A stretch of 64,000 bases of DNA, taken from NCBI GenBank assembly GCA_026125795.1, contig JAHCKM010000004.1:186001-250000 (forward strand), read 5' to 3'. A program made the position numbers and the translations under genes. This DNA is from Burkholderiaceae bacterium. Its GTDB lineage: Bacteria > Pseudomonadota > Gammaproteobacteria > Burkholderiales > Burkholderiaceae_C. Below the pieces are notes generated by a model. The model was not told the DNA's origin and searched no databases. It saw only the letters and a list, made by a program, of their open reading frames with translations. This document shows positions 16,801 through 26,326 of the stretch, in pieces (position 1 is the first letter of the stretch; every line of letters starts with the position of its first letter).

Positions 16801-19800
16801 TTATTGTGTGCCGGTGCTACTGGCCGCCTCGGATGGCTTGCGCTCGATGCGGTCGATCTTCGGATCGTCCCAGCCGCCGGTGACATGGAACTCGCGCGTG
16901 TTGGCCGCGATCAGCGGCCGGCGCAGCAGCCACTGCGCGACGAACGTGCCCAATCCGATCGCGGGATTGATCGCGGCGTAGGCCAACGATGCGGTGCCGG
17001 CGTTGATCTCCGGAACGACGAACACCCGCAGGTCCTGCGTCTCGCGCTGCAGGTCGGCCTTGCCGTCCATCAGCACCGTGGCGTTGACGCCGTGCATGCG
17101 CAGACTGTTGATGCCGGCCACGCCGGCCGCGAGCTGGATGTCGCCGTCGATCTTGTCGAACGCAAAGCCTTCCTGGAAAACGTCGCGAAAGTCCAGCAGC
17201 AAGCGGCGCGGCAACGCCTGCAGGCTGAGCACGCCGAGCAAGCGCGCGGCGCCGGCGTCGGCCTTCAGGAACTGGCCGGCTTCGAGCGCGAGCGTCAGCT
17301 GGCCGTCGAGGCTGGGCAGGTCGAGCGCCAACGGCGAGGCGGACCAGGCCAGCTGGCCCTGCAACTTGCCCTTGCCGCCGCGCAGGGTCTTGCCGAATCC
17401 CAAGCGCTCGATGAACGCACCGCTGTCGGCCAGGTCGAGCTGCAGGTCGATGGTCGTGCGGCGGCGCGCCGGTCCAGCCGCCCCGGGCACCGCGCTCCAC
17501 TGGCCACTGGCGTTCAACGTCGCCTCGGGCGAGCGCACCAGCAGCCGCTGCAAGCGCCACTCGCGCAGCGACGTGCCGGGTGCCACGCGGTTGAGCGCTT
17601 CGATCTCGACCCGACCGAACTTGCGACCGCGCCATTCGAAGTCTTCGATCACCACATCCATCGCCGGCACCGACGAGGGGGTCACATCCGCCGACGCCGG
17701 CTCGCGCGTGGGGGCCGCCGCCGGGTCGCCAGCCGGCAGGTGCAGGCGCGACAGGCGCGCCTGCAGTTGGCCGGCCGCATTGGCACCGCGCGGCTCGCGG
17801 TACTCTGCCGAGCCGGTGAGTTGATCCGACTGCAGCCTGGCCCGCCACGCCTCGTCGCCGTCGCGCCCGCCGCGCTGCAGCTCTACCTGCGCCGCGGTGA
17901 AGCGGCGGCCGGCGACGGTGAGCTCGCGCGCGTGCAGCGTGATCTGCCGCGGCACATATCCCGCATCTGCGCCGCCAGCACCACCGGCGGTGGCAGCCCC
18001 CAGCGCGCTGCGCCAGGCATCGAGCGACACCGGCTGCGTGAACTCGGCCAGCGCGTGCGCGCCGGCCACCGGCGGCGGGGCCGCGGTGTTGATGCCGACC
18101 GCTCCGCGCAGCACGCGAGCGCCCTCCGGCCTCAGCTCGCGCAGGTAGTTGGCATGCAGCACGTTGCCGACCTCGATGCGCAACTGGTCGCGCGGCGGCT
18201 GGCTGCCGTCCAGCGTGTCGGGCTGCAGCGCGGTCTGCACGCGCAGCGGCCACTGCGCCTCGGCCGGCTTGTCGAACGGCGGCGGCAGGTTCAACGCCAG
18301 GCCGGCGAGGTTGCTGGTCAGCAGGAACTCCGACTGGCCCTTGTGAAAGCCCAGCTGCAGGCGGTAAGCGGTCTGGCCCTGCAGCGACGCCGCCAGCTTG
18401 CTCGCCGCGCCAAGTTCGCCGGCACGCCGCAGCCCATCGACGCTGGCCGTGCCCTGGCCGGTGAAACGCAAACTGCCGTCGGCCTGCGTGCCGCCTTCGA
18501 ATCCCAACTCACCGCCCAGTGCACGCGCCGCGCCGCCGACGATCTGCACGCCCCTGTGCGTGAAATCGACGCGGCCGCGCGCATTGGCCAGCATCGGCAC
18601 GTCCGGTCGCAAGCGCACGTCGTTGCCGGCAAGTTGCACGCTGCCTCGCAGCGTGGTGTGGTCGAACCGGCCCAGCGGCAGCTGCAGGGCCAGCCGCAGC
18701 TCGGCGTTGCCGCTGCCGCTGGCCTGCGCCAAGGCGCCGCCCATCATCTCGCCGACCGGTGTCGTGTTCACGTAGCGCAGCATGTCGGCCAGCGCGCCAC
18801 GCGCCTGACCGTCGATCTCGAGCACCGGCTCATGCGTGAAGTCCTTGATCTGTGCCCCGACGTTGCGCAGGTCGGCGCCGAAGATGCGCCCCTGCGCCTG
18901 GCGGATCGCCATGCTGGTGCGGTCGAACACCAGCTCGCCTTCGGCGCGCGTGACCACGGGCCACGGCGACTTGTAGGCGGCCTCGTCGCCTTGCCCCGGA
19001 TAGTCGGGCACGTAGGCGATGCTCACATCCTTGGCCTGCCCGGCGATGCGAAACACCGAGTCGCGCGCGGCCTTGGGGCCATGGAACGGAAAGTCCCACA
19101 GGTCGCCTTTGATGTCGAGGCTGGCGCTGCTCACCGTGCCGCCGAGCACCGCACGCTCGACGTAGCCGCGCGCAGGCGCCGGCAGGCCGAGCGGCAGGTA
19201 ACGCGCCACGCTGGTGGCGCGCGCATCAGCCAGCTTGCCGTGCAGCTCGAGCACGCCCGGAAAGCGACCGCCGCGCGCCACGCCGGCGCCGTCGCCGGTG
19301 CGCCAGCTGCCGCTCAGTTCGCCTCTGGCGTCGTCGTTCTCGAAGCGGACGTCCTTGACGCGCAGCTCGACCGATCGGCCCTGCGCGCGCGGCGCTCCCA
19401 CGCGCCAGGACAGCTGGGCATCGAAACGGCGCAGCGGCACCACCGGCTTGTCGAACACGCCCGGAAACTCCATCGCACCATCGGCCATGGCCAGCCGCGC
19501 CTCGCCGCCCACGTCGCTTGCCTGCAGGTCGATGTCGGCGTTGAGCCAGCCCGGCCGTCCGACGCCGCCCTGGGCCGCCGCGCCGGCGGCGATCGACAGG
19601 GCCTTGATGCGCGCGCGCACCTGGTATTGGCGCGGGTCGTCGAGCGGTCCGTCCCAGCGCGCCACCAGGTCTTGCACGGTGCCGCGCGGTGCCAGCTCGG
19701 CCATGCCCTTGCGCACCGTCTCGCCGAGCGGCACGCGCGCGGCGATCGACGCCATGGCCGCGAGGTCGAGCCGGTCGGCGCTGAACTCGCCGGCCGTCAG

Positions 19801-20901
19801 CTCGGTCTCGCCCGCGCGCCCGGTGACGAAACGCCAGCTCGCGTCGACGTTGCTGTCGGCCCAGACGACACCGTCGGTGGTGGCAAAACTGAGCCGCCGC
19901 GCCGACACGCGTGCGTGTTGCGCGCCCCGCTCGCCGTCGAGCCGGCCGCTCAGATGCTCGAACTGCAGCGGCTGCACCTGCTTGGACAGCCTCAGGCCGA
20001 CGTCGCGCAGGGCCAGATCGACGGTGGCGGCGCCGGCTTGACCCTCGGCCAGGTCGACCCACGCGCGCAACGCGCCGCGGCCCTCGCGCAGCTCGAAGGG
20101 CAGGTCAACGTAGCTGCGCAGCAGCGCCACGTCGACATGCGGCAGCTCGGCGAACAACGTGCCGCGCCAGTGGCGCCAGTCGCCGGCACGCGCCACCAGC
20201 GACTGGCCCATGCGCGCCCGCAGCGAGAAGCGGTCGCCCCACTCGGCCTGCGGCGTGGCGTCGATGCGCAGATCGTGAAAGCGCAGGCCGTTGCGCACCA
20301 CCACCACCGTGTCGGTGAGCTGCAGCGGTGCGGCACCGCGCTGTTCGTCGATCCAGGTCAGCGTGGCGTCGCGGATCACGAACTCGCCCTGCTCGAAGAA
20401 CCAGTCGGCCGCCGGGTTGCCGCCGCCGTCGTCGCTGCGCATCTCGCCGGCCAGATCCAGCCCGCCGACGCTGATGCGCCCCTGGGCGTCGCGCCGCACC
20501 ACCAGCTCCGCGCCATCGATGAGCAGTTGCTCGAAGCGCAGCTGCAGCGCCATCAGCGACGGCACCGACAGCGCCGCATGCACGCGCGGCAGGCGCAGCG
20601 CCTCGCGGCCGCGGCGGTCTTGCAGCACCACGTCGCGCAGCTCGGCCGCCGGGATCCAGCCGCCGGAGCGCACCTGGATCTCGCCGATGCGCACCGGGGC
20701 ACCCAACGAACGGCTGGCCATCGCCTCGATGCGCGGCCGCCATTCGTCGATCCGGGGCAAAATCCCCCAGTGCAGAATCAGCCACGCGGCCAGCAGTAGG
20801 CTCCACACGAGCAGCAACACGCCGACCAGCAACCGCAAGGCGCGGGTCGACCAGCGCCACAAGGAGCCGCGCGACGCGATGACGGTGGGGGCGGGGGACA
20901 T
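16801..20901 (-). CDS. yhdP: YhdP-family AsmA-like envelope protein
   Basis: Very long protein (1366 residues) with one N-terminal membrane anchor (ALRLLVGVLLLVWSLLLAAW) and a long beta-rich periplasmic part, the layout of YhdP (DUF3971 and AsmA-like C-terminal domain). Members are believed to bridge inner and outer membranes and carry phospholipids. The end (DPKIDRIERKPSE) is a family hallmark. It is divergent from glnE and followed by the amidase gene. Length and start are ordinary for the family. The opposite strand is open for about 1330 codons across this gene, a GC-bias artefact. Confidence 0.92.
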   Translation of the reverse strand: MSPAPTVIASRGSLWRWSTRALRLLVGVLLLVWSLLLAAWLILHWGILPRIDEWRPRIEAMASRSLGAPVRIGEIQVRSGGWIPAAELRDVVLQDRRGREALRLPRVHAALSVPSLMALQLRFEQLLIDGAELVVRRDAQGRISVGGLDLAGEMRSDDGGGNPAADWFFEQGEFVIRDATLTWIDEQRGAAPLQLTDTVVVVRNGLRFHDLRIDATPQAEWGDRFSLRARMGQSLVARAGDWRHWRGTLFAELPHVDVALLRSYVDLPFELREGRGALRAWVDLAEGQAGAATVDLALRDVGLRLSKQVQPLQFEHLSGRLDGERGAQHARVSARRLSFATTDGVVWADSNVDASWRFVTGRAGETELTAGEFSADRLDLAAMASIAARVPLGETVRKGMAELAPRGTVQDLVARWDGPLDDPRQYQVRARIKALSIAAGAAAQGGVGRPGWLNADIDLQASDVGGEARLAMADGAMEFPGVFDKPVVPLRRFDAQLSWRVGAPRAQGRSVELRVKDVRFENDDARGELSGSWRTGDGAGVARGGRFPGVLELHGKLADARATSVARYLPLGLPAPARGYVERAVLGGTVSSASLDIKGDLWDFPFHGPKAARDSVFRIAGQAKDVSIAYVPDYPGQGDEAAYKSPWPVVTRAEGELVFDRTSMAIRQAQGRIFGADLRNVGAQIKDFTHEPVLEIDGQARGALADMLRYVNTTPVGEMMGGALAQASGSGNAELRLALQLPLGRFDHTTLRGSVQLAGNDVRLRPDVPMLANARGRVDFTHRGVQIVGGAARALGGELGFEGGTQADGSLRFTGQGTASVDGLRRAGELGAASKLAASLQGQTAYRLQLGFHKGQSEFLLTSNLAGLALNLPPPFDKPAEAQWPLRVQTALQPDTLDGSQPPRDQLRIEVGNVLHANYLRELRPEGARVLRGAVGINTAAPPPVAGAHALAEFTQPVSLDAWRSALGAATAGGAGGADAGYVPRQITLHARELTVAGRRFTAAQVELQRGGRDGDEAWRARLQSDQLTGSAEYREPRGANAAGQLQARLSRLHLPAGDPAAAPTREPASADVTPSSVPAMDVVIEDFEWRGRKFGRVEIEALNRVAPGTSLREWRLQRLLVRSPEATLNASGQWSAVPGAAGPARRRTTIDLQLDLADSGAFIERLGFGKTLRGGKGKLQGQLAWSASPLALDLPSLDGQLTLALEAGQFLKADAGAARLLGVLSLQALPRRLLLDFRDVFQEGFAFDKIDGDIQLAAGVAGINSLRMHGVNATVLMDGKADLQRETQDLRVFVVPEINAGTASLAYAAINPAIGLGTFVAQWLLRRPLIAANTREFHVTGGWDDPKIDRIERKPSEAASSTGTQ

Positions 20902-21001
20902 CGAATGAAGCTATACGTGCTCAAGTCGCGCAGCGACGTCGTGTGCATGCGCGTGCAGATCGGCTCGCGGGCACCCTAGCACAGACGCCCGAGAGCTCGA
21001 C

Positions 21002-23764
21002 GTGCACACCGACGGCATCGTGAACCCCGCGGCCAGCGAGACGCACAACGCGTCGGCAGCGCCGGCCGAATACAGCCGTTACGTGCAGCGCGTGCGACGC
21101 CGCTTCGGCAGCGACATCGCGCTGCTGGCACCGGGCGTGCCCGATGCCGGCGCCATCGACGCGCTGGTGTCGTGCCTGCTCGGGCAGGGTCGTGCGCTCG
21201 GTTCGGCGCTGCGCCTGGCACGGCACGCAGTGATCGAGCGGCTGGTGGTGCTCGACGTCGAGCAGGCCGCGCCGCTCGAGCAGGTGACAGCGGCGATGAC
21301 CGCGCTGGCCGAGGTGGCGCTGGAGCGCGCGCTGGCCGCGGCCCTGCACGACGAAGACGCTGTGCACGGCGAGCCGCTCGACGCCGAGGGCCGGCGCATT
21401 CACTTCTGGATCGTCGGCATGGGCAAGCTGGGCGCGCGCGAACTCAACGTGTCGTCCGACATCGACCTGGTCTACCTCTACGGCGACGAGGGGCAGACCG
21501 CCGACCACGCGTTGAGCGCCCACGAGTACTTTGCGCGCGTGGCGCGGCGGCTGCATGGATTGATTGCCGAAGTCACCGACGAAGGGTTTGTCTTTCGCAT
21601 CGACCTCGCCTTACGTCCCAACGGCAATTCCGGGCCGCCGGTGACGAGTCTGGCCACGTTGGAGCTGTACTTCCAGGTGCAAGGACGCGAATGGGAGCGT
21701 TTTGCCTGGCTCAAGAGCCGCGTGATCGCGCCGCGCGCCTGCGTCGTCGACGGCCGTGCGCGCACCCTCAGCGCACTGGTGACGCCGTTCGTCTACCGGC
21801 GCTACCTCGACTACGGCGTGTTCGAGGGCCTGCGACAGCTGCACCGGCGCATCCGCGAAGAGGCCCAGCGCCGTGCCGCCGGACGGCCCGAGCGCGCCAA
21901 CGACGTGAAGCTCTCGCGCGGCGGCATCCGCGAGATCGAGTTCATCGTGCAGTTGCTGCTGGTGGTGCGCGGCGGGCAGTTTCCGGAGATCCGCACGCGT
22001 TCGACGTTGCGCGGCCTGCAGCGGCTGGTGGCGCACGGCCTGATGCCGGCCGACACCGCCGCGCGGCTGGCCGAGGCCTACACGCTGCTGCGTCGCATCG
22101 AGCATCGCATCCAGTACCTGGACGACCAGCAGACCCATGTATTGCCCACCGTCGATGCCGACTTGTCGTGGATCGCGGGCTCGATGGGCATCGACGGCCA
22201 GTCGGGTTCCTGCCAGCTGCTCGATCGCCTGGGCACGGCGCGCGAGTTTGTCGCCAACGAGTTCGATGCACTGCTGCACGACGGCCAGGCGCCGCTGCCG
22301 GCGCGCTCCCCATCCGGCTGCAAGTCCTGCGGCAACAGCCCGCTGTCGATCGACGCGGCCGGCCTGCAGGCGCTGCTGCCGGCTGCCATGGCGCAGCGCG
22401 TTGCACAGTGGTGCGACAAGCCGCGCGTGCAGAGCCTGCGCGACGAAACCAAGCTGCGGCTCGGCCGCGTGGTGCAGCGCGCCGCGGCCTGCGTGGCCGA
22501 CGGCCGCTGCACCGAGGCAGCGGCGCTGCGTTTCATCGACTGGCTCGAGCCGCTGCTGCGCCGCGAGTCGTACGTGGCCTTGCTCGATGAGCGGCCCGAG
22601 GTGCTGCAGCGCCTGCTGCGACTGCTCGGCCTGGCGCGCTGGCCGATGCAGTACCTGATGCGCCACCCCGGCGTGATCGACGAGCTGGCCGATCCGCGCC
22701 TGATGCACGAGCGCTTCGCACGCGAGGAGCTGACGGTCGACCTCGAGCAGCGCCATGCGGGCTGGCAGCGCGGCAACGAGGCCGACGAAGGTGCGCTGCT
22801 CGACACGCTGCGCCACGCCCACCATGCCGAGGTGTTCCGCACGCTGGTGCGCGACGTCGAAGGGCTGATCACGGTGGAACAGGTCGCCGACGATCTGTCA
22901 GCGCTGGCCGATACGCTGATCGACTGCACGCTGCGCTGGGCGTGGATGCGGCTGAAGAACCGCCATCGCGACACGCCTCGCCTGGCGGTCATCGGCTACG
23001 GCAAGCTCGGCGGGAAGGAACTCGGCTATGGCAGCGACCTCGACGTGGTGTTCCTCTACGACGACAGCGACGAGGTCGACCGCGATCGGGCGCAGGAGGT
23101 GTACGGCGCCTTCGTGCGCAAGCTGATCACCTGGCTCACGCTGCGCACGCCGGCCGGCCAGCTGTTCGACATCGACACCGCGCTGCGGCCCAACGGCAAC
23201 TCGGGTCTGCTGGTCACGTCGATCGCCTCGTTCGAGCGTTATCAGGAGGGGCGCGGCAGCAACACGGCGTGGACCTGGGAGCATCAGGCGCTCACGCGGG
23301 CACGCTTCTGCGCCGGATTCAGCGGCGTGGCGCCGCGCTTTGACGCCGTGCGCGACAAGGTGCTGCGTTCGCCGCGCGACCCGGCCGCGCTGGCGCGCGA
23401 GGTGGTGGCGATGCGCGAGCGCGTGCGTGCGGCGCACCCCGTGCCGGACGGCGTGTACGACGTCAAGCACAGCCCGGGCGGCATGATGGACGCCGAGTTT
23501 GCGGTGCAGCATCTGGTGCTGGCGCACGCGCACCGCCATGCCGACCTGATCGACAACGTGGGCAACATCGCGCTGCTGCAGCGCGCCGAATCGCACGGGC
23601 TGCTGCCGGCGGGGATCGGCCAGACGGCGGCGCAGGCCTATCGCGAACTGCGGCGCGCCCAGCATCGCGCACGCCTGGACGAACAACCGACGCAGTTTGC
23701 GCCCGACACGTTGGCCAGGGAGCGCGACGCCATCGTCGCGTTGTGGCGGGCGGTGTTCGATTGA
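21002..23764 (+). CDS. glnE: Bifunctional glutamine synthetase adenylyltransferase/deadenylylase
   Basis: Protein of 920 residues that reversibly adenylylates GlnA in response to PII and glutamine. It holds two nucleotidyltransferase domains: the N-terminal one with GMGKLGARELNVSSDIDLVY (deadenylylation) and the C-terminal one with GYGKLGGKELGYGSDLDVVF (adenylylation). Each is followed by a conserved R-P-N-G-N-S-G motif and a helical GlnD-PII-uridylyltransferase-type domain. The start is uncertain; GTG at 21002 and GTG at 21020 are both possible, and no strong ribosome site separates them. It is divergent from yhdP. Confidence 0.95.
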   Translation: MHTDGIVNPAASETHNASAAPAEYSRYVQRVRRRFGSDIALLAPGVPDAGAIDALVSCLLGQGRALGSALRLARHAVIERLVVLDVEQAAPLEQVTAAMTALAEVALERALAAALHDEDAVHGEPLDAEGRRIHFWIVGMGKLGARELNVSSDIDLVYLYGDEGQTADHALSAHEYFARVARRLHGLIAEVTDEGFVFRIDLALRPNGNSGPPVTSLATLELYFQVQGREWERFAWLKSRVIAPRACVVDGRARTLSALVTPFVYRRYLDYGVFEGLRQLHRRIREEAQRRAAGRPERANDVKLSRGGIREIEFIVQLLLVVRGGQFPEIRTRSTLRGLQRLVAHGLMPADTAARLAEAYTLLRRIEHRIQYLDDQQTHVLPTVDADLSWIAGSMGIDGQSGSCQLLDRLGTAREFVANEFDALLHDGQAPLPARSPSGCKSCGNSPLSIDAAGLQALLPAAMAQRVAQWCDKPRVQSLRDETKLRLGRVVQRAAACVADGRCTEAAALRFIDWLEPLLRRESYVALLDERPEVLQRLLRLLGLARWPMQYLMRHPGVIDELADPRLMHERFAREELTVDLEQRHAGWQRGNEADEGALLDTLRHAHHAEVFRTLVRDVEGLITVEQVADDLSALADTLIDCTLRWAWMRLKNRHRDTPRLAVIGYGKLGGKELGYGSDLDVVFLYDDSDEVDRDRAQEVYGAFVRKLITWLTLRTPAGQLFDIDTALRPNGNSGLLVTSIASFERYQEGRGSNTAWTWEHQALTRARFCAGFSGVAPRFDAVRDKVLRSPRDPAALAREVVAMRERVRAAHPVPDGVYDVKHSPGGMMDAEFAVQHLVLAHAHRHADLIDNVGNIALLQRAESHGLLPAGIGQTAAQAYRELRRAQHRARLDEQPTQFAPDTLARERDAIVALWRAVFD

Positions 23765-23801
23765 GCCGGCGCCGGGCCGCGCCGAGCACGGGGGCTCTCG
23801 A

Positions 23802-24455
23802 GTGAGCGCGTGGGTCGGGGCGTCATCCAATCCGTTCGATGCGCGCCCGGGGACGCTCGGGTGGTGGACCGTTGCCGCCTGCCTCGCACTGGGAAGCCTG
23901 GCGGCCTGGTGGGTCGACGCCGGCCGACTCGACTGGCAGCCCGATCTCGCTGCGACACAGCCATGGCGCTGGTGGAGCGGCGCCTGGGTGCATTGGAGCT
24001 GGGGACACCTGGCTGCCAACCTGGCCGGCACGGCGCTGATCGGCGCTTTGGGCGCACGCGCACACGCCGACCGGGCCGACGCCTGGGCTTGGTTCGTCGC
24101 CTGGCCGATCACGCAACTGGGCCTGCAATTGCAGCCGGCGCTGCTGCACTACGGCGGCCTGTCGGGCGTGCTGCATGCCGGCGTCGTGATCGCGGCGATC
24201 GGCCTCGTGCAACGCGAATCGGGGCTGCGGCGCGGTGTCGGCGCATTGATCCTGGCCGGCGTCGCGCTCAAGGTCGGGCTCGAGCAGCCTTGGCAGGGTC
24301 CGTTGCGGGAGGTTGCGGGCTGGAGCATCGCCATCGCACCGGCCGCGCATCTCAGCGGCGCCGTCGCGGGCTTGTGCTGCGGACTGGCCGCGGCGGCGTG
24401 GCGCCGGCGCGCCGCGAGAGGCTCGTCGCCCGACCGTTCGCATCGGCATCGATGA
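23802..24455 (+). CDS. Rhomboid-family intramembrane protease, rhombosortase-like
   Basis: Small six-helix rhomboid of 217 residues. HWSWGHLAANL gives the conserved His/Asn of the oxyanion region (H69, N73). The catalytic pair is S121 in YGGLSGVLH and H183 in AAHLSGAVAG. The short size, WRWWSGAWVH and the absence of cytosolic domains resemble rhombosortases, which process GlyGly-CTERM tails. No such substrate gene is visible here; the only CTERM protein in the window has a PEP tail. I chose GTG at 23802, preceded by GGGGG. Its stop overlaps the next start as ATGA. An ordinary rhomboid is the alternative. Confidence 0.8.
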   Translation: MSAWVGASSNPFDARPGTLGWWTVAACLALGSLAAWWVDAGRLDWQPDLAATQPWRWWSGAWVHWSWGHLAANLAGTALIGALGARAHADRADAWAWFVAWPITQLGLQLQPALLHYGGLSGVLHAGVVIAAIGLVQRESGLRRGVGALILAGVALKVGLEQPWQGPLREVAGWSIAIAPAAHLSGAVAGLCCGLAAAAWRRRAARGSSPDRSHRHR

Positions 24456-25399
24456 CCGATCGCAAGCTGCACCTCGACACGGTGGCCGTGATGGCGCTGC
24501 TGGCGTGCTGCGCCGTCTGGGGCCTGGGACAGGTGGCTGCCAAGGTCACCCTGGCCGAGGTGCCGCCGCTGACGCAGGCCGCATTGCGTTCGTGCGGCGC
24601 CGCCGTGCTGGTGGCGCTGTGGGCCGGCTGGCGCGGCATCCCGCTGTTTCATCGCGACCGCACGCTGGCGGCCGGGTTGTGGGCCGGTCTGCTGTTCGCG
24701 GTGGAGTTCGGGCTGATCTTCACGGGACTCAAGTTCACCACCGCGTCGCGCATGGTCGTGTTTGTCTACCTCGCGCCGTTCGTGGTCGCGCTGGGCATGC
24801 CGCTGATCGCGCGCAACGAGCGGCTCGACGTGCTGCAGTCCGTCGGGCTGATCGCCGCCTTCGGCGGCGTGGCCTGGGCCTTTGCGGAGGGCTTTCAGCA
24901 GCCGTCGGTGGGCGAACTGCAGTGGCTCGGCGACGCGCTCGGCGTTCTCGGCGCGGTGTTCTGGGGCGCCACGACCTTGGTGATCCGCGGCACACGCCTG
25001 AGCGTGGCTGCGCCGGAGAAGACGCTGCTGTACCAGCTGGCGGTCTCCGGCCTTGCGCTGGGGCTGGCGGCGTGGCTCACCGGCGAGCCGTGGCCCGCGC
25101 GTCTGAGCCTGCTGCCGGCCACGGCGTTGGCGTTCCAGGTGGTGGTGGTGTGCTTCGCCAGCTACCTGTTGTGGTTCTGGCTGATGCGCCACTACCCGGC
25201 CACACAATTGTCGGCATTCACGCTGTTGACGCCGGTATTGGGGCTGCTCGCCGGCGTGGCGCTGATGGGCGATCCCCTCACGCTGCGACTGATGGCCGCA
25301 CTGGTCGCGGTCAGCGCGGGCATTGCGCTGGTCCACCGCGGCGGCCCGGCCGTTCGGGTGTCGCCGATGCGTCAAGGCGGGCGCGATGAGCCGACCTAG
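24452..25399 (+). CDS. EamA/DMT-family transporter
   Basis: Inner-membrane protein of 315 residues with about ten hydrophobic helices in two EamA repeats (about 15-145 and 160-300), as in drug/metabolite exporters of the RhaT/YdcZ-like superfamily. FTTASRMVVFVYLAPFVVAL and QLSAFTLLTPVLGLLAG are typical repeat-end motifs. The start ATG overlaps the rhomboid stop (ATGA), so the genes are coupled. The substrate is unknown. Confidence 0.88.
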   Translation: MTDRKLHLDTVAVMALLACCAVWGLGQVAAKVTLAEVPPLTQAALRSCGAAVLVALWAGWRGIPLFHRDRTLAAGLWAGLLFAVEFGLIFTGLKFTTASRMVVFVYLAPFVVALGMPLIARNERLDVLQSVGLIAAFGGVAWAFAEGFQQPSVGELQWLGDALGVLGAVFWGATTLVIRGTRLSVAAPEKTLLYQLAVSGLALGLAAWLTGEPWPARLSLLPATALAFQVVVVCFASYLLWFWLMRHYPATQLSAFTLLTPVLGLLAGVALMGDPLTLRLMAALVAVSAGIALVHRGGPAVRVSPMRQGGRDEPT

Positions 25400-25426
25400 A
25401 CTGCGGCAAACCCCGAGGAGCACGCC

Positions 25427-26095
25427 ATGCTGAAGCTGCACGGCTCTGCAATCTCCAACTACTACAACAAGGTCAAGATGGCGCTGCTTGAAAAGGGCGT
25501 GCCATTCGAGGAGGTCCATGCGGCCACCGGCAATCCGGGCGAAGACATGCTCGCGTGCTCGCCGCTCGGCAAGGTGCCGTACATCACCACCGAGCGGGGC
25601 GCGCTGTGCGAGAGCCAGGCGATCCTGGAGTACCTGGAAGCGGCGCACCCGCAGCCGCCGTTGCTGCCGGGCGATCCGTGGGAGGCCGCGAAGGTGCGCG
25701 AGCTGTGCACGTTCGTCGACCTGCATCTGGAGCTGGTGGTGCGCGAGCTCTACACGCAGGCGTTCTTCGGCGGCAGCGTGAGCGAGGCGCACCAGGCGCG
25801 GGTGCGCAAGCTGCTGACCAGGAACATCGCGGGCTTCAAGCGCCTGGCCCGTTTTGCGCCCTACCTGGCCGGCGAGCACTTCACGATGGCCGATTGTTCG
25901 GGATACGTGAGCCTGCCGCTGGTGTCGATGGCCACCAAGGCGGTGTACGGCGAGTGCCTGCTCGGAGCGGCCGGCATCGAATGGAAAACTTACATCGCAC
26001 GGGTCGGGCAAAGGCCGAGCGCCCAGCGCGTCACGGCCGACCGCAAGCGCGACACCGAGCGCGCCGCCGCCGAGCGTGCTGAAAGCAAGCGCTAG
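25427..26095 (+). CDS. Glutathione S-transferase family protein
   Basis: Cytosolic protein of 222 residues. The thioredoxin-like N-terminal domain has SPLGKVPYI and ESQAILEYLE for glutathione gamma-glutamyl contacts; the helical C-terminal domain contains FTMADCSGY. The tail is charged (ADRKRDTERAAAERAESKR). A GAGGAGCACGCC stretch precedes the ATG. It lies 27 nt after the transporter stop and may be the last gene of the rhomboid-transporter run. The substrate class is not readable. Confidence 0.88.
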   Translation: MLKLHGSAISNYYNKVKMALLEKGVPFEEVHAATGNPGEDMLACSPLGKVPYITTERGALCESQAILEYLEAAHPQPPLLPGDPWEAAKVRELCTFVDLHLELVVRELYTQAFFGGSVSEAHQARVRKLLTRNIAGFKRLARFAPYLAGEHFTMADCSGYVSLPLVSMATKAVYGECLLGAAGIEWKTYIARVGQRPSAQRVTADRKRDTERAAAERAESKR

Positions 26096-26326
26096 GAGCA
26101 CGCTCCAGGGTCGCACGCCCACCACAGTGCCGTGATGCGGAATATCCGCGCACCGACAGGGCGAAATGGCGCCTGCCCGCCACCGTCTGATCGCGACGCC
26201 TCGCAAACTCACGGAACTCCGCTGACCGCACGGGATCACATCGAGCGTCGCGCATATGCCAAGTGAGGCAGTGCGTACGTGGTGGCCGGTCCCTGGGGGC
26301 GGGACAGGCATCCTGAACGTGTTTTT
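26096..26326. other. Non-coding stretch upstream of the candidate small RNA
   Basis: No convincing gene is seen. A 13-bp palindrome GCGGAATATCCGC (26137-26149) may be an operator or a weak end of the preceding transcript. A GCATAT box at 26252-26257 is a possible -10 element but no matching -35 is found. GTCCC (26290s) and GGGAC (26301-26305) can pair across a G-rich loop and may be the 5' end of the RNA described next. Confidence 0.5.

Noticed and set aside
16804-20799. Plus-strand frame of ~1330 codons opposite yhdP
   Set aside because: It is a GC-bias shadow: His/Arg/Gln-rich, no domain, and yhdP on the other strand is a clear full-length gene. Similar long frames opposite lptD, glnE and maeB were dropped for the same reason.
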